Assembly: GCA_014379275.1 (NCBI GenBank)
Contig: JACMMA010000473.1
Location: forward strand, 1-15,060
Direction of reading: 5' to 3'
From: Armatimonadota bacterium
GTDB taxonomy: Bacteria; Armatimonadota; Armatimonadia; Armatimonadales; Armatimonadaceae
Length of the DNA: 15,060 nt
Program-made: the position numbers and the translations under genes
In this document: positions 14,035 to 15,060 of the stretch, piece by piece
Position numbering within the stretch: the stretch's first letter is position 1
How the letters are laid out: each line of letters begins with the position of its first letter
Notes under the pieces: generated by a model
Told to the model about the DNA's origin: nothing
Seen by the model: the letters and a program-made list of their open reading frames with translations, nothing else
The model's database searches: none

Positions 14035-15060
14035 ATGCTGACCCGCCGATTACTTTTGACCTCGCTCGTTCCCGCACTGGGAGCGTTCGCCGCGACCGTA
14101 CAGGCACGCCCCGACGATGCCGAGGACGCCGCCGAACCGGAATCGCCACCTTTGTTCAATCGGCTGTTCCCGGAACCGACCGGTGCGAACGGATTCGAGG
14201 AAATGATCCGTGCCGGACAGCGGCTCGGCGAGGCGCGGGCGGAGTACCCACGTGCCCCCGATTTCACGCTCGACAAAAAACGCGCGTATCTCGCGGACCC
14301 GGCATGCCGGGAAGCGTTGGTGATTTTCCGGCGCGGCATCGCCAAGCCGCTCCGTATACCGGAAGACGACCCGGTCAACGGGAGCCTGATGGAATCGTTC
14401 GCGATGGTACGTTCGCTCGCCCGTCTGCTCGCGGCGGATATGTACGTCGCGTTCGCGGACGGCAAGAACGACGCCGCTATTCGCACCGCGGCGGACGGTT
14501 TGAAACTGTCCTACTCGCTCAAAGGCGTGTCCGTGATCGCCGGTCTGGTGGGCAGCGCGATGGACGCCATTCTGCTCACGACACTGGCGCGGGCGCGGGA
14601 AAACTGGAACGTAAAAGACTGCGCACGGTTGACGCGGCTTTCGACGCAGTGGCTCGCCGCGCCCGACCCGATAATCGCCGCGCTGTCCGCCGAGCGGGAA
14701 CTGAGCTTCCGGTTTTTGCGGGGATGGCGCGACAGACCGGAGGGGATATACGATCAGTTGGAATCGCATTTCGCCGTGGACGAAGACGAGCCGGAAACCG
14801 CGCGATCCCGCGAAGCCGAAACGGTGGCGGCGACATTGCGCACCGATGCCGCCGTGCGGGAGCGTGTGTTCGGGGAGTTGTCCGGCGTGATCAATGAGCA
14901 CTACGAGAAGGCGTTCGCGCTGGTGAAGAACCCGACCGGGCGTATGAGCATCGAGCCGAACGCGGAAACGGACGCGAACCGTCATCCCATTACCCTGATG
15001 CTGCGTAGCGTCGTCCTGTTGAGCGCGCCGAACATCGTGCAACGAAGCGTCGAGGACCGC
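14035..15060 (+). CDS. Exported protein of unknown function with twin-arginine signal (paralogue 2), C-terminus cut by window edge
   Basis: The frame is open from the ATG at 14035 to the window edge (342 codons). It begins MLTRRLLLTSLVPALGAFAA with probable cleavage after VQA. It aligns along its length with the preceding gene: PLFNRLFPEPTGANGFEEM, KRAYLADPACREAL, APDPIIAALSAERE and HPITLMLRSVVLLSA all have close counterparts. The middle region is more diverged, so the duplication is not very recent. The start has no Shine-Dalgarno and is supported by alignment with the paralogue and by the conserved upstream block. The C-terminal DPF/YKLASAG part expected by comparison lies beyond the window. 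Function is unknown. Confidence 0.82.
   Translation, partial: MLTRRLLLTSLVPALGAFAATVQARPDDAEDAAEPESPPLFNRLFPEPTGANGFEEMIRAGQRLGEARAEYPRAPDFTLDKKRAYLADPACREALVIFRRGIAKPLRIPEDDPVNGSLMESFAMVRSLARLLAADMYVAFADGKNDAAIRTAADGLKLSYSLKGVSVIAGLVGSAMDAILLTTLARARENWNVKDCARLTRLSTQWLAAPDPIIAALSAERELSFRFLRGWRDRPEGIYDQLESHFAVDEDEPETARSREAETVAATLRTDAAVRERVFGELSGVINEHYEKAFALVKNPTGRMSIEPNAETDANRHPITLMLRSVVLLSAPNIVQRSVEDR

Noticed and set aside
14050..15042. A 330-codon open frame on the minus strand
   Set aside because: It lies fully opposite the second paralogue, which has a convincing homologue next door. The frame is Arg/His-rich with no recognisable motif, typical of the antisense of GC-rich coding DNA.

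Overview
The window reads as chromosomal DNA from a moderately GC-rich bacterium, most likely of the Armatimonadota. That is an inference. The main clue is a prepilin-type protein with an uninterrupted FTLIELLVVIAIIAILAA stretch followed by FAQAREKARQ and an ADGH motif, which I associate with that phylum. The secreted beta-helix enzyme and LacI-type regulator fit the same picture. No phage, transposon or CRISPR structure was seen.

Left half (1-8532), all on the minus strand. In transcription order: a TTGACA-17-TATAAC promoter with a 22-bp perfect palindrome just downstream; a structured 5' leader; a prepilin-type secreted protein (GTG start); a strong intercistronic hairpin; a small proline-rich lipoprotein; three medium-chain dehydrogenases (two without the usual catalytic zinc ligands); a LacI-family repressor with its own promoter and a palindrome sharing the same TGAGAACGTTCTCA core; and a secreted discoidin plus tandem beta-helix protein (pectate-lyase-3/GH55-like) that runs off the left edge. 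The shared operator suggests one regulon: the repressor would control itself and the prepilin/lipoprotein/dehydrogenase transcript. The likely job is sensing and oxidising a sugar or polysaccharide breakdown product, but the substrate cannot be read from the sequence.

Middle (8541-8955). A non-coding gap with small perfect hairpins, then a minus-strand tRNA-Gly(CCC) gene with its own promoter and intrinsic terminator.

Right half (8956-15060), all on the plus strand. A tightly spaced group encodes a diacylglycerol-kinase-family lipid kinase, a PAP2-family phosphatase and a Gfo/Idh/MocA oxidoreductase. A lipoprotein of unknown function follows; its 5' end looks frameshifted. Last are two tandem paralogues of an exported protein of unknown function with twin-arginine signal peptides. 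Both lack a Shine-Dalgarno and share a GCAAC-N16-CGTC block directly before the start codon, resembling an ECF-sigma promoter with a leaderless or near-leaderless start. The second copy runs off the right edge.

The items most worth following up are the two-site LacI regulon with its unusual gene content, the paired ECF-like leaderless promoters, and the apparent frameshift in the lipoprotein gene.
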